Shown here: piece after piece, positions 25,079 through 32,722 of the stretch | Layout: the number at the start of each line of letters is the position of its first letter | How positions within the stretch are numbered: position 1 is the stretch's first letter | From: Marinobacterium iners DSM 11526 | GTDB lineage: Bacteria > Pseudomonadota > Gammaproteobacteria > Pseudomonadales > Balneatricaceae | DNA length: 34,429 nt | Assembly (NCBI RefSeq): GCF_900107855.1 | Contig: NZ_FNRJ01000025.1 | Location: forward strand, 1-34,429 | Reading direction: 5' to 3' | Made by a program: the position numbers and the translations under genes | The notes under the pieces: generated by a model | Seen by the model: only the letters and a program-made list of their open reading frames with translations | Databases searched by the model: none | Told to the model about the DNA's origin: nothing

Positions 25079-25100
25079 ATTGAACACCGTTCAATATAAT
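25079..25100 (+). promoter_or_regulatory. Operator palindrome over the promoter of the MaoC-type gene
   Basis: Perfect palindrome ATTGAAC-ACC-GTTCAAT (25079-25095) runs directly into a perfect -10 TATAAT (25095-25100). This is the usual layout of a repressor site, and TTGAAC/GTTCAA dyads are typical of TetR-family repressors of acyl-CoA genes. No TetR gene is in the window, so the repressor would be elsewhere. Confidence 0.6.
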
Positions 25101-25126
25101 CATTATGCGCTTAATGGAGGGGTCCC

Positions 25127-25621
25127 ATGAATTCAATGCGAGAACGTGCAGCGGAAGGGCTGCAGCCGGGTGACAGCTTCAGTGTGACTCGCAGCTTTAC
25201 ACAAGAGGAAGTTGACACCTTCGCGCGCCTGTCCGGCGACTACAATCCGGTACATTTTGATCAGGCGTTTGCCGAGTTGAAGGGGTTCAGAGCCCCAGTG
25301 GCACATGGGCTGCTGACCGGTAGCCTGTTGACCGAGATTGGCGGTCAGATTGGCTGGCTGGCAGCGGGCATGAATTTCCGTTTCAGACGACCTGTTTACG
25401 TAGGCGAGGCTATTACCTGTCGCTGGACCATCAGAGAAATAGATCCGCGTGGGCGCGCCAGCGCCAGGGTCGAAATGACCAATCCGGACGGGGTGATCGT
25501 CCTGGAGGCAGAGGTCACCGGGATTGTACCCGGTGACCCAGAGCGTCAGCGGTTGCGGCAGATGCTGGCCGAAGGCGACCCGACCAACAGGTTGGCCCGC
25601 AGCCGCCAGGATCAGTCCTAG
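25127..25621 (+). CDS. MaoC-like (R)-specific enoyl-CoA hydratase
   Basis: 164 residues; GGAGGGG precedes the ATG at 25127. Hot-dog fold with the hydratase motif SGDYNPVHFD, giving the catalytic pair Asp38/His43, and APVAHGLLTGSLLTEIGG. Members such as PhaJ hydrate trans-2-enoyl-CoA to (R)-3-hydroxyacyl-CoA. About 25 residues longer at the C-terminus than PhaJ. It is single, next to an AraC gene, and convergent with the aromatic operon (12-base gap). It may act in fatty-acid or CoA-linked aromatic catabolism. Confidence 0.88.
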   Translation: MNSMRERAAEGLQPGDSFSVTRSFTQEEVDTFARLSGDYNPVHFDQAFAELKGFRAPVAHGLLTGSLLTEIGGQIGWLAAGMNFRFRRPVYVGEAITCRWTIREIDPRGRASARVEMTNPDGVIVLEAEVTGIVPGDPERQRLRQMLAEGDPTNRLARSRQDQS

Positions 25622-25633
25622 GGCTGTAAAGCC

Positions 25634-26551
25634 TTAGCTCAGTCCCTTTTGCAACAAGCGCAGACTTTCTTTAAGCGTTTGCTGCTGCTCCTCACTGAGG
25701 CAGGACATCACCTGCCGCTCGTGCTCAATCGCCTTGTCCAGCAGCTGGGTTGCCAGCTGCTGCCCTTTCTCGGTCAACCGGAAGCAGCTACCCTCCACCT
25801 GCAATAGCCCCTTGTCCTGCAGCCATTCGCCGGTAAACATCAGCTCTTTGAGTGGCTGGGAAACATAGCGGCAAATCTGCTCTTGTTCCATCGCTTCGCC
25901 ATCGGCCAGCAGCGTCAATACACGCCATTCTTCGGCGGTCACCCCAAAATGGCTCAACCTCGGATAGAAGTCAGAGGCATAGGCATTGAGTGTCTGACGC
26001 AACTGGAACAACAGGTAATCACCCAGAAATCCCCTGGCTTCCAGCGGTCCGGTCGGAGCCTGAACCGCTGGGTGGGTTTCGGGCACCGCATAACGACCGT
26101 TGTGGAACACCAGTGAGCTGACGTTTTCCTCATAAGAGTAATCGGTCACCTCGCCCACAATAATAAAGTGGTCTCCCCCCTCGTAGACGTTCCAGGTCTT
26201 GCAACCGAACCAGGCTGCCGTGCCGTGCAGCAGTGGCGAGCCGTGCTGGTCGTCGCGGGTGTGGATATCGGCAAACTTGTCCTCGCCCCGGCGCGCGAAC
26301 CGATTGGAAATTTCAATCTGGTCATTACGCAGCACATTGATGGCAAAGGATTTCCCACGGGTGAATGCCTCCAGACTCCAAGCCCCCTTGTCGATGCTCC
26401 AGAGCACCAGCGCAGGCTCGATCGACAGGGTGTTAAAGCTGCTGGCGGTCATGCCGATGGGATTACCCTCAGCATCTCGCGTGGTAATTACGGTTACGCC
26501 GGTGGGGAACTTGCCCAGCGCCCGGCGAAAATCTTTCGGATCAAATGACAT
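25634..26551 (-). CDS. Flavin reductase with C-terminal MarR-like domain (HPAH C1 type)
   Basis: 305 residues. Residues 1-165 form a flavin reductase domain (FRRALGKFPTGVTVITTRDAEGNPIGMTASSFNTLS; SKGAW-type flavin loop as DKGAWSLEAFTRG; GDHFIIVGEV). Residues about 178-300 look like a MarR winged helix (LSHFGVTAEEWRVLTLLADGEAMEQEQICRYV; LTEKGQQLATQLL). The same arrangement is known in the C1 reductase of p-hydroxyphenylacetate hydroxylase, where the MarR-like part binds the aromatic and relieves autoinhibition. It makes reduced FMN/FAD for a monooxygenase, but no group D oxygenase partner is in this operon. GGAGACAATC supports the ATG. 13 bases after xylE copy B. Confidence 0.9.
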   Translation of the reverse strand: MSFDPKDFRRALGKFPTGVTVITTRDAEGNPIGMTASSFNTLSIEPALVLWSIDKGAWSLEAFTRGKSFAINVLRNDQIEISNRFARRGEDKFADIHTRDDQHGSPLLHGTAAWFGCKTWNVYEGGDHFIIVGEVTDYSYEENVSSLVFHNGRYAVPETHPAVQAPTGPLEARGFLGDYLLFQLRQTLNAYASDFYPRLSHFGVTAEEWRVLTLLADGEAMEQEQICRYVSQPLKELMFTGEWLQDKGLLQVEGSCFRLTEKGQQLATQLLDKAIEHERQVMSCLSEEQQQTLKESLRLLQKGLS

Positions 26552-26564
26552 GATTGTCTCCGAT

Positions 26565-27488
26565 TCAGGTCAGCACGCTCAGGAAACGCTCGTTTAACTG
26601 ACGGTCGTGATAGAAAATTGCTTTACCCAGCTCGCCCGCATCCCAGGTCACCGGCTCGTGGTCCGGGTAGTGGTAGTCGCCACCGCAGAAAACCTCGTTA
26701 CGATTGCCGGAAGGGTCAAAGAAATAGATGGTCTGACCATGAGTCAGCCCATGACGTGTCGGGCCAATATCGATTGAGGTATCGGTCATGGAGATCAAGT
26801 CCGCCGCCTTGAGCACATCGTTCCAGGTCTCAAGGAAGAAGGAGGCATGGTGAAACTTGCCTGGCTCCGGATGATCGATAAACGCCACATCATGCGCCTT
26901 CATGCTGACAGTCAGGAACTGGCCGACACGCTTGCCGTCCGGTGTCATCACCTGCTCAGCCAGATCGAAGCCGAGCACATCACGGAACAGCTCTAAAGTG
27001 CGGTCCAGGTTGGGGCCGTACAGCAGGCAGTGGTCGAAACGGGTCGCCTGCATGCCTTTCAGGCCACGCGGCCAGGCTTCCGGGTTGTGATTGCCCACGC
27101 CCCACTTGCCGGTCTGCTCCTTGGTGGCAAAAAGCTCGAACGCGTGCCCGGTGGGGGCAACAAAACGGACGCGGCGTCCACAGTCTTTAAGGTCACCGGC
27201 AGGAATGTCTTCCACTTCACAGCCGAACGCAACCAGCTCAGCACGCAGGCTGTCCACAACCTCTTCGCTCAAGCACTTGAAGCCCATGAAATCCATACCG
27301 GCTTCGTCCGCTTCACGCAGCACCACCGAGAACTTGTCCACTTCGGTCCAGCCCTTGAGATAGACACGGCCCTGATCGTCACGGTCCATTTCGATCAGAC
27401 CGAGCAGGTCTACGTAGTGCTTGACGGCTTCATCCATATCCAGCACGCGAATCTGCACGTGCCCGGGACGCATTACACCTTTTTTCAT
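26565..27488 (-). CDS. xylE: Catechol 2,3-dioxygenase (XylE type), copy B
   Basis: 307 residues, identical to copy A (3422-4345) except Val194 for Ala. Fe ligands His153, His214 and Glu265 and second-sphere His199, His246 and Tyr255 are conserved. I count about 23 base differences over 924, all but one silent. Unlike copy A it is embedded in the aromatic operon, 45 bases after the dctM gene with no promoter or XylS box in that gap. It ring-cleaves the catechol made by the Rieske dioxygenase and SDR encoded upstream. Upstream and downstream sequences do not resemble those of copy A. Confidence 0.96.
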   Translation of the reverse strand: MKKGVMRPGHVQIRVLDMDEAVKHYVDLLGLIEMDRDDQGRVYLKGWTEVDKFSVVLREADEAGMDFMGFKCLSEEVVDSLRAELVAFGCEVEDIPAGDLKDCGRRVRFVAPTGHAFELFATKEQTGKWGVGNHNPEAWPRGLKGMQATRFDHCLLYGPNLDRTLELFRDVLGFDLAEQVMTPDGKRVGQFLTVSMKAHDVAFIDHPEPGKFHHASFFLETWNDVLKAADLISMTDTSIDIGPTRHGLTHGQTIYFFDPSGNRNEVFCGGDYHYPDHEPVTWDAGELGKAIFYHDRQLNERFLSVLT

Positions 27489-27533
27489 TGGGTTACCTCA
27501 GCTTTTATTGTTATGTCAGTTTCAGTGTGTCAT

Positions 27534-28850
27534 TTAACCCAGCGTGTTGGGCAGTAACAGTGACAGTGATGGTATCGATGCGATCAGTACCAGTCGCAGG
27601 ATGTCTGCCAACCAGAAAGGAACGACTCCACGGAAAATGGTTGAGAGTTTGACGTCCGGAACCACACCTCGCAGTACGAACACATTCATACCCACCGGTG
27701 GCGTGATCAGACTGATTTCGGTCACGACCACGACAAGAATGCCAAACCAGATCAGATCCATGCCCATGGCCTGTACCATCGGATAGAACACCGGTACGGT
27801 TAACAGGATCATCGACATGCTTTCCAGCGCACAGCCCAACAACAGGTAAATTGCAATCAGTATTACCAGCACCATAAACAGGCTGAACCCCTGCTCCACC
27901 ACCCAATCTCGCAGCATCATCGGCATGCCAGTCATGTTGATGAAATTGGAGAAAATCAGCGCACCAATCACAAGGAAAAACAGCATCGCGGTTGTCCGTG
28001 CCGCATTACTGAGTGAACGGTACATCATCTTTGCACTGAGTTTGCCGCTGAACATGGCAATCAGGAAGGCCCCTGAGGCGCCGATTCCGGCCGCTTCAGT
28101 CGGGGTAAAAATACCGGCATAAATGCCGCCCATCACAATGATGAAAATAAGGTTGATGCCCCATACCCCCTTCAGAGAGATCAGCCTCTCTTTCCAGCTG
28201 GAGCGAGCACCGGCAGGGCCACTGTCAGGCTTAAGCCTGACAGTGACAATCACTGCAACCATATAGAGCAGAATACCGATGATGCCCGGAATAAGGCCGG
28301 CAATGAACAGCTTGCCAATATCCGTTTCGGTCATCAGGCCGTATACCACCAGAATTACACTGGGGGGGATCAGAATGCCAAGACTTCCGCCGGCAGCAAT
28401 GGCACCGGTAGCAAGCCCATCTGAATACTTATATTCACGCATGGAAGGCATCGCCACTTTAGCCATGGTGGCGGATGTCGCCATGGAACTGCCACACACG
28501 GCAGAAAAGGCACCGCAGGAGACAACGGTCGCCAGTGCCAGGCCACCCTTGAAATGCCCCAGAAAAGCGTTGGCCGCACGGTAAAGCTGTTTTGACATTC
28601 CCGACTCGGTAATCAGATTGCCCATCAGCAAAAACAGCGGCACCACCGACAGGCCGTATGCCAGACCGGTATCAAAGGCGGTCGATGCCACCATATTGAG
28701 TGAGATGCTCCAGCCACGTGGGTTACCATAGGTAACCTGCTGCACAAGTGCAAAACCCACCACGCCGACAATCGCCATGGCGATGCCCAACGGCACACGG
28801 GCCAGAATCAGTACCATTAAGGCCGCAAAGCCGATCAGACTTGCTTCCAT
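27534..28850 (-). CDS. TRAP transporter large membrane subunit (DctM type)
   Basis: 438 residues with about twelve membrane helices. DctM signatures: IPPSVILVVYGLMTETDIGKLFIAGLIPG (about 180-210), EAAGIGASGAFLI, and ALESMSMILLTVPVFYPM. It is the Na+-coupled translocation subunit. Its ATG directly follows the DctQ stop (TAAATG), so translation is coupled. A 26-bp perfect palindrome lies in the codons for TVRLKPDS. Third transporter gene in the aromatic operon; substrate probably the aromatic acid degraded by the operon. Confidence 0.94.
   Translation of the reverse strand: MEASLIGFAALMVLILARVPLGIAMAIVGVVGFALVQQVTYGNPRGWSISLNMVASTAFDTGLAYGLSVVPLFLLMGNLITESGMSKQLYRAANAFLGHFKGGLALATVVSCGAFSAVCGSSMATSATMAKVAMPSMREYKYSDGLATGAIAAGGSLGILIPPSVILVVYGLMTETDIGKLFIAGLIPGIIGILLYMVAVIVTVRLKPDSGPAGARSSWKERLISLKGVWGINLIFIIVMGGIYAGIFTPTEAAGIGASGAFLIAMFSGKLSAKMMYRSLSNAARTTAMLFFLVIGALIFSNFINMTGMPMMLRDWVVEQGFSLFMVLVILIAIYLLLGCALESMSMILLTVPVFYPMVQAMGMDLIWFGILVVVVTEISLITPPVGMNVFVLRGVVPDVKLSTIFRGVVPFWLADILRLVLIASIPSLSLLLPNTLG
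28220..28245. repeat. 26-bp perfect palindrome inside dctM
   Basis: CACTGTCAGGCTT and its exact complement AAGCCTGACAGTG meet with no spacer, centred at 28232/28233. It lies in the stretch encoding a hydrophilic loop of DctM. Such a long perfect palindrome in coding sequence is unexpected. Confidence 0.9.
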
Positions 28851-29372
28851 TTACTGCTCTCCTTGTGCAAAGAGACGACTGCTGCCAAATATCAATCGAA
28901 GGACCAAAGCCAGAGTGGCAAGACCTGTGGTAATTGCCATCATGAAAGCAAGCCAGGACAGCGGAATCTGCAGTACGGCTGTAGTATCAGCGTAACGCTG
29001 CACCTTGAGAGCATGCTCCCACAGCACCCAGGTAAAGGTACCAAAGGCGAATACGTTGATTACCTCAATCAACCCATTCTGAATACGCTGCCCCCAGCCG
29101 CCGAAGAAAGAGTCCAGCAGGTCCACCGCAATGTGCCCACCTTCTGCCGTAATCAGTGGCAGTCCCAAAAAGATCACCGCCGCCAGCATCAACTCGGTCA
29201 GCTCATAGGCTCCATTCAAAGGAGACGAGAACAGATAGCGTCCCAGTACATCGATCAGTGTCACCAGCATCATCATGAACATGACGATGGCGGCCGTACC
29301 GCTGAGCAGGTGGCGGTACAACAGTACCACCACCTCTCGGCTGCCGGCTGAAGCTCTGAGAGAAGCTTTCAT
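28851..29372 (-). CDS. TRAP transporter small membrane subunit (DctQ type)
   Basis: 173 residues with four membrane helices (about 20-42, 58-80, 98-120, 138-162). It contains the DctQ pattern GRYLFSSPLNGAYELTELMLAAVIFLGLPLITAEGGHIAVDLLDSFF. It assists DctM and docks DctP. AGGTGAG precedes the ATG at 29372; 11 bases after the dctP stop. Confidence 0.93.
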   Translation of the reverse strand: MKASLRASAGSREVVVLLYRHLLSGTAAIVMFMMMLVTLIDVLGRYLFSSPLNGAYELTELMLAAVIFLGLPLITAEGGHIAVDLLDSFFGGWGQRIQNGLIEVINVFAFGTFTWVLWEHALKVQRYADTTAVLQIPLSWLAFMMAITTGLATLALVLRLIFGSSRLFAQGEQ

Positions 29373-29383
29373 CGGCTCACCTG

Positions 29384-30406
29384 TTAGTCTTTGGCCAGTT
29401 CACGGCTCAGTTCGCGGAATTCCGCCAGCGCTGCAGCACCGTCAACGCCGGCAGCTTCAGCCTGCTTCAACCACTCCTGCACCATCGGCTCGCTGGCTGT
29501 ACGAATTTCGTTCATGAACGCTTCGTCTGCGGTCAACACTTCATTGCCATTGGCCTCGATCGCTTCCAGCCCCTTGGCATCCTGGGTATCCCACATGCGA
29601 CCAGCCAAGCGTGCCAGCGTTTCACCGGACACCTTCTCGATAGCCGCCTGATCTTCCTCCGGCAGGCTTTCGAAGCGATCTTTATTCATCACGACAAAGA
29701 AGCTGAAGTTATACAGCCCACCCGGCACCAGCGTGGTGTAGGTGGTTTTGTCCTGAATATTGAACGCCGGTACGGACTCCAGCGGAAACAGAGTGCCATC
29801 AGCTACGCCGCTGGACACCATCTCGTAGGTGCTGGAAGAGGGCTGCTGCAATGACACAGCACCAAGAGCAGTGGACAGTTCATTCATGATGCCACCACCC
29901 ACGCGAAGCTTGAGGCCCTGCATGTCGGCTGCACTTTTCACACTGCGACGGCTGTTGTGGATATGACCCGGACCATGCGTGAACAGACCCAGCAATTTAA
30001 CATCCTTATGCTCGTCAGCCTTGCTCAGATACTTGTTGTATACCTGCCAGTAGGCAGCAGACGTGGCTTCCGCACTGTCACCACCGAAGGGGAACTCGAC
30101 CATTTTATAAAGACTGAAACGGCCCGGGGTGTAACCGTGTGCACTATAGGTGATATCCGCCTGGCCTTCTGCAGCCAGATCATAATGCACCCGTGGGTGA
30201 CCCAGCGCAGATGGCAGCATAACTACCTTGACACGACCTTCAGTTGCTTCTTCCACGCTATTGGCCCAGGGCACCATCACATCACGTACCAGAGGATGAC
30301 CTGACGGCAGCCAGGACGACATGGTCAGGCGCGTTTCCGCCTGCGCACCTGAAGCCAGAAGTGCGATTGTTGCAGTTGCAGCGACTCGAAACATCATCTT
30401 CTTCAT
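29384..30406 (-). CDS. TRAP transporter solute-binding protein (DctP type)
   Basis: 340 residues with a Sec signal peptide (MKKMMFRVAATATIALLASG, cleavage after AQA). DctP fold with EEATEGRVKVV, THGPGHIHN, and LKLRVGGGIMNELSTALG, where Arg is the usual ligand-carboxylate contact. Preceded by GGAG. It starts the dctPQM trio inside the aromatic operon, 88 bases after the reductase gene; that gap holds a CCGGT-TCGG-ACCGG hairpin but no T run. Homologous to the orphan DctP at 2197-3222. Confidence 0.94.
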   Translation of the reverse strand: MKKMMFRVAATATIALLASGAQAETRLTMSSWLPSGHPLVRDVMVPWANSVEEATEGRVKVVMLPSALGHPRVHYDLAAEGQADITYSAHGYTPGRFSLYKMVEFPFGGDSAEATSAAYWQVYNKYLSKADEHKDVKLLGLFTHGPGHIHNSRRSVKSAADMQGLKLRVGGGIMNELSTALGAVSLQQPSSSTYEMVSSGVADGTLFPLESVPAFNIQDKTTYTTLVPGGLYNFSFFVVMNKDRFESLPEEDQAAIEKVSGETLARLAGRMWDTQDAKGLEAIEANGNEVLTADEAFMNEIRTASEPMVQEWLKQAEAAGVDGAAALAEFRELSRELAKD

Positions 30407-30432
30407 CGTTATTCTCCGTTTCTGGTTTTAGT

Positions 30433-30460
30433 CCGGTCCGAACCGGCGTCCAACCGGAGC
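30433..30460 (-). other. Intercistronic hairpin between reductase and dctP
   Basis: The 88-base gap contains, on the minus strand, GCCGGT-TCGG-ACCGGA, a tight tetraloop hairpin without a downstream T run, together with further CCGGT repeats. It is more likely an mRNA processing or stability element than a terminator. I see no promoter in the gap. Confidence 0.4.
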
Positions 30461-30494
30461 ATAGTGCGCCGGTCGGCCTATACAGCGAACTGTT

Positions 30495-31460
30495 TCAGAT
30501 ATCGACCACCAGGCGCGCGCTTTTGGCTCGTGAGCAACAGAGCGCGATCTGGTCGTTGTCTTCCTTTTCCTCGTCTGTGAGGAAGTGGTCTCGGTGATCA
30601 GGAATGCCCTCGATCACATCACAGATACAGGTCCCGCATACACCCTCTTCGCAGGACATCTGTACCTTTACCCCGGCTGCCTTCAGGGCAGTGGCGATAC
30701 TTTCGTTGGGACCGACCTGTACGGTCACATCACTGGCTTCAGCATAAACTTCAAACGCCTCACCACTGATATCCACCTCGGCATTGAAATATTCGAAGTG
30801 AATCTGCTTGTCTGGCAACCCTGCCGCTTTGGCCTGCTCGATCACCCAGTCCATGAACCCGCCGGGGCCACAGACATACAGATGGGTACCGGGCTGGGCT
30901 TCTGCACAAAGCAGTTTTGGATTGATCCGACCGGTGTCACCGGCGTCGTCAAAGTGCAGCACAAGTTGTTCACCAAACTCGCGCTTGAGTTCTTCAAGAA
31001 ACGCCGCCTTGGCTTCACTGCGACTGCAGTAGTGCAGTTCGAAAGACTTGTTTGCCGCCTTCAAAGCGTATGCCATGGCGATCATCGGCGTAATACCGAT
31101 ACCACCACCGATCAACAGGCTGTGCTCTGCATCCATTTCCAGTGGGAAATGGTTGCGCGGGGCACTGATCTGTACCTCGGCACCGGCTTTCAACTCGGCA
31201 TGAATCTGCCTGGAACCACCACGTGAATTGGGGTCATTCAGAATCCCCAACCGGTAGCTGCTGCTGCCCGGCGCGTTGCTCAGGGAGTACTGTCGAATCA
31301 GTTCCGGACCCAATACCACATCGATATGGGCGCCGGCCTCAAACGCCGGCAGTACGTTGCCATCAGCTGCGCTCAGATCAAACACGGCGATCTCGTCGGT
31401 CTGGTCTTCACGCCGCGTGACGGTCACATGAATGAGAGTGTTATCAATATTGCTCGTCAT
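30495..31460 (-). CDS. Oxygenase reductase, phthalate-dioxygenase-reductase (class IA) type
   Basis: 321 residues in the order FMN domain (RQYSLSNAP, 56-64), NAD domain (LLIGGGIGITPM, 115-126; YVCGPGGFM, 195-203), and C-terminal plant-type [2Fe-2S] ferredoxin (Cys270, 275, 278, 308). This is the PDR/VanB order, unlike BenC/XylZ where the ferredoxin is N-terminal. It carries electrons from NADH to the Rieske centre of the alpha subunit encoded upstream. GAGGCGAG supports the ATG at 31460. Nine bases after the SDR gene. Confidence 0.95.
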   Translation of the reverse strand: MTSNIDNTLIHVTVTRREDQTDEIAVFDLSAADGNVLPAFEAGAHIDVVLGPELIRQYSLSNAPGSSSYRLGILNDPNSRGGSRQIHAELKAGAEVQISAPRNHFPLEMDAEHSLLIGGGIGITPMIAMAYALKAANKSFELHYCSRSEAKAAFLEELKREFGEQLVLHFDDAGDTGRINPKLLCAEAQPGTHLYVCGPGGFMDWVIEQAKAAGLPDKQIHFEYFNAEVDISGEAFEVYAEASDVTVQVGPNESIATALKAAGVKVQMSCEEGVCGTCICDVIEGIPDHRDHFLTDEEKEDNDQIALCCSRAKSARLVVDI

Positions 31461-31469
31461 AGTCTCGCC

Positions 31470-32225
31470 TCAGCGCATGAACAGGCCGCCGTTGATGTCC
31501 AGGGTCGTACCGGTAGTGAAGTAGGCTTCCGGCCGTGCCAACTGCACCACCATTTCGCCGATAAAGTCGGCATCGCCCAATTGCCCCACCGGAATGGCGC
31601 CCAACAACGTTGGCAGGCGCTCTTCAGGTACAAGTGCCTTGACCATCGGTGACTCGATCGGTCCCGGCGCGATGGCATTTACCGTCACGCCTTGGCTGGC
31701 CAGTTCTTTGGCAAACACCTTGGTCAACGTAATGATGGCGCCCTTGGAGGCAGCATAGTGGGCACCGGTCGAGGTGCCCCCATTCTGTCCAGCCAGCGAG
31801 GCCATGTTGATGATGCGGCCATAACCCTTGTCAGCCATATGCCGACCCATCACCTGACAGCCGGAGAAAGTGCCACCGAGATTGATGTTCACCACATCGG
31901 CAAACTCTTCTGGGCTGATCTCCATCACCGGTGTCGCACGGGTGACGGCTGCGTTGTTTACCAGAACATGCAGATCACCCCAGCGCTCCAGTACAGCCGC
32001 CAGTGCAGCTTCAAAATCCGCCTTGCTGGCCACATCCAGCGCCAGCGGCATGACCCGCTCACCACTACTGTCCATGGCCGTTGCGGCAGCTTTGGCCGCT
32101 TCCAGTGAACGGTCTGACAGGGCGACTCGGTAGCCGGCGGCCAGCAGACGGGCTGCAATGTTGTTGCCAAGGCCCTGTGCTGCACCGGTGACCAGCGCAA
32201 TATGAGACTGTGTTGGGTTACTCAT
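31470..32225 (-). CDS. Short-chain dehydrogenase, probable cis-diol dehydrogenase
   Basis: 251 residues, classical SDR. Nucleotide motif TGAAQGLG (13-20), NNA (90-92), catalytic Ser143, Tyr157 and Lys161 (YAASK), and the PG motif AIAPGPIES. Located between the dioxygenase beta-subunit and reductase genes, it most likely oxidises the cis-dihydrodiol made by the dioxygenase to the catechol, with loss of CO2 if the substrate is a benzoate. AAGGAGTGG supports the ATG at 32225. Sequence alone cannot exclude other SDR roles. Confidence 0.9.
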   Translation of the reverse strand: MSNPTQSHIALVTGAAQGLGNNIAARLLAAGYRVALSDRSLEAAKAAATAMDSSGERVMPLALDVASKADFEAALAAVLERWGDLHVLVNNAAVTRATPVMEISPEEFADVVNINLGGTFSGCQVMGRHMADKGYGRIINMASLAGQNGGTSTGAHYAASKGAIITLTKVFAKELASQGVTVNAIAPGPIESPMVKALVPEERLPTLLGAIPVGQLGDADFIGEMVVQLARPEAYFTTGTTLDINGGLFMR

Positions 32226-32236
32226 GCGGCCACTCC

Positions 32237-32719
32237 TTAGAAGATGAAGCTAACAGTGCGCAAGAAGCCGTCCGCATGCAGCAGTTTCACGACCTTTTGC
32301 TCCAGTTTGAAACCGTCCGCGCTCGGTTTCAGGCTGTACTCCACGTTGGCCGGGTAGGTCACCAGCTTGCCATGGCGCAGCTCGTTCAGTGTCATGGCGC
32401 AGCGTGCAATGACCAGATCATCACCTGCTTCAAGCACACGTACACGGGACATCATGCGCACGGTATCGCCAACCGAGATGGCAGAAACAGACTCACCGTT
32501 TTCCAGACGCGCCACGCGCATGCGCCGCATGTCAGCATCGTCCATCGCCAGGTTCAGCGTGTTCAGATAATCCGTTTCATTCAGATCAGCCGGCACGATA
32601 TAGAGGCCTGATTCGGTCCACAGTGAAAGCCATTCCTGATAGCCCTTGTGGTCCAGCAGATCCGCTTCATAACCAATGAATTCGATCACCTGCGCCAGCA
32701 GTTGGGTATTGGATTTCAT
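32237..32719 (-). CDS. Ring-hydroxylating dioxygenase small (beta) subunit
   Basis: 160 residues, usual beta-subunit length and NTF2-like fold: VIEFIGYEADLLDHKGYQEWLSLWTESGLYIVP at the N-terminus and RMRVARLENGESVSAISVGDTVRMMSRVRV in the middle. It supports the alpha3beta3 terminal oxygenase. The alpha stop TAA is immediately followed by GTG then ATG; the ATG at 32719 is chosen, with the GTG at 32722 as an alternative. GGAGAGGAG within the end of the alpha gene is the ribosome-binding site. Confidence 0.92.
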   Translation of the reverse strand: MKSNTQLLAQVIEFIGYEADLLDHKGYQEWLSLWTESGLYIVPADLNETDYLNTLNLAMDDADMRRMRVARLENGESVSAISVGDTVRMMSRVRVLEAGDDLVIARCAMTLNELRHGKLVTYPANVEYSLKPSADGFKLEQKVVKLLHADGFLRTVSFIF

Positions 32720-32722
32720 CAC

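Noticed and set aside
25622-25633. Small hairpin GGCT-GTAA-AGCC between convergent genes
   Set aside because: Only four base pairs and no T run; too weak to call a terminator.
3422-27488. Composite mobile element bounded by the two xylE copies
   Set aside because: The repeats are ordinary genes whose similarity ends at start and stop codons; no transposase, terminal repeats or target duplication accompany them.
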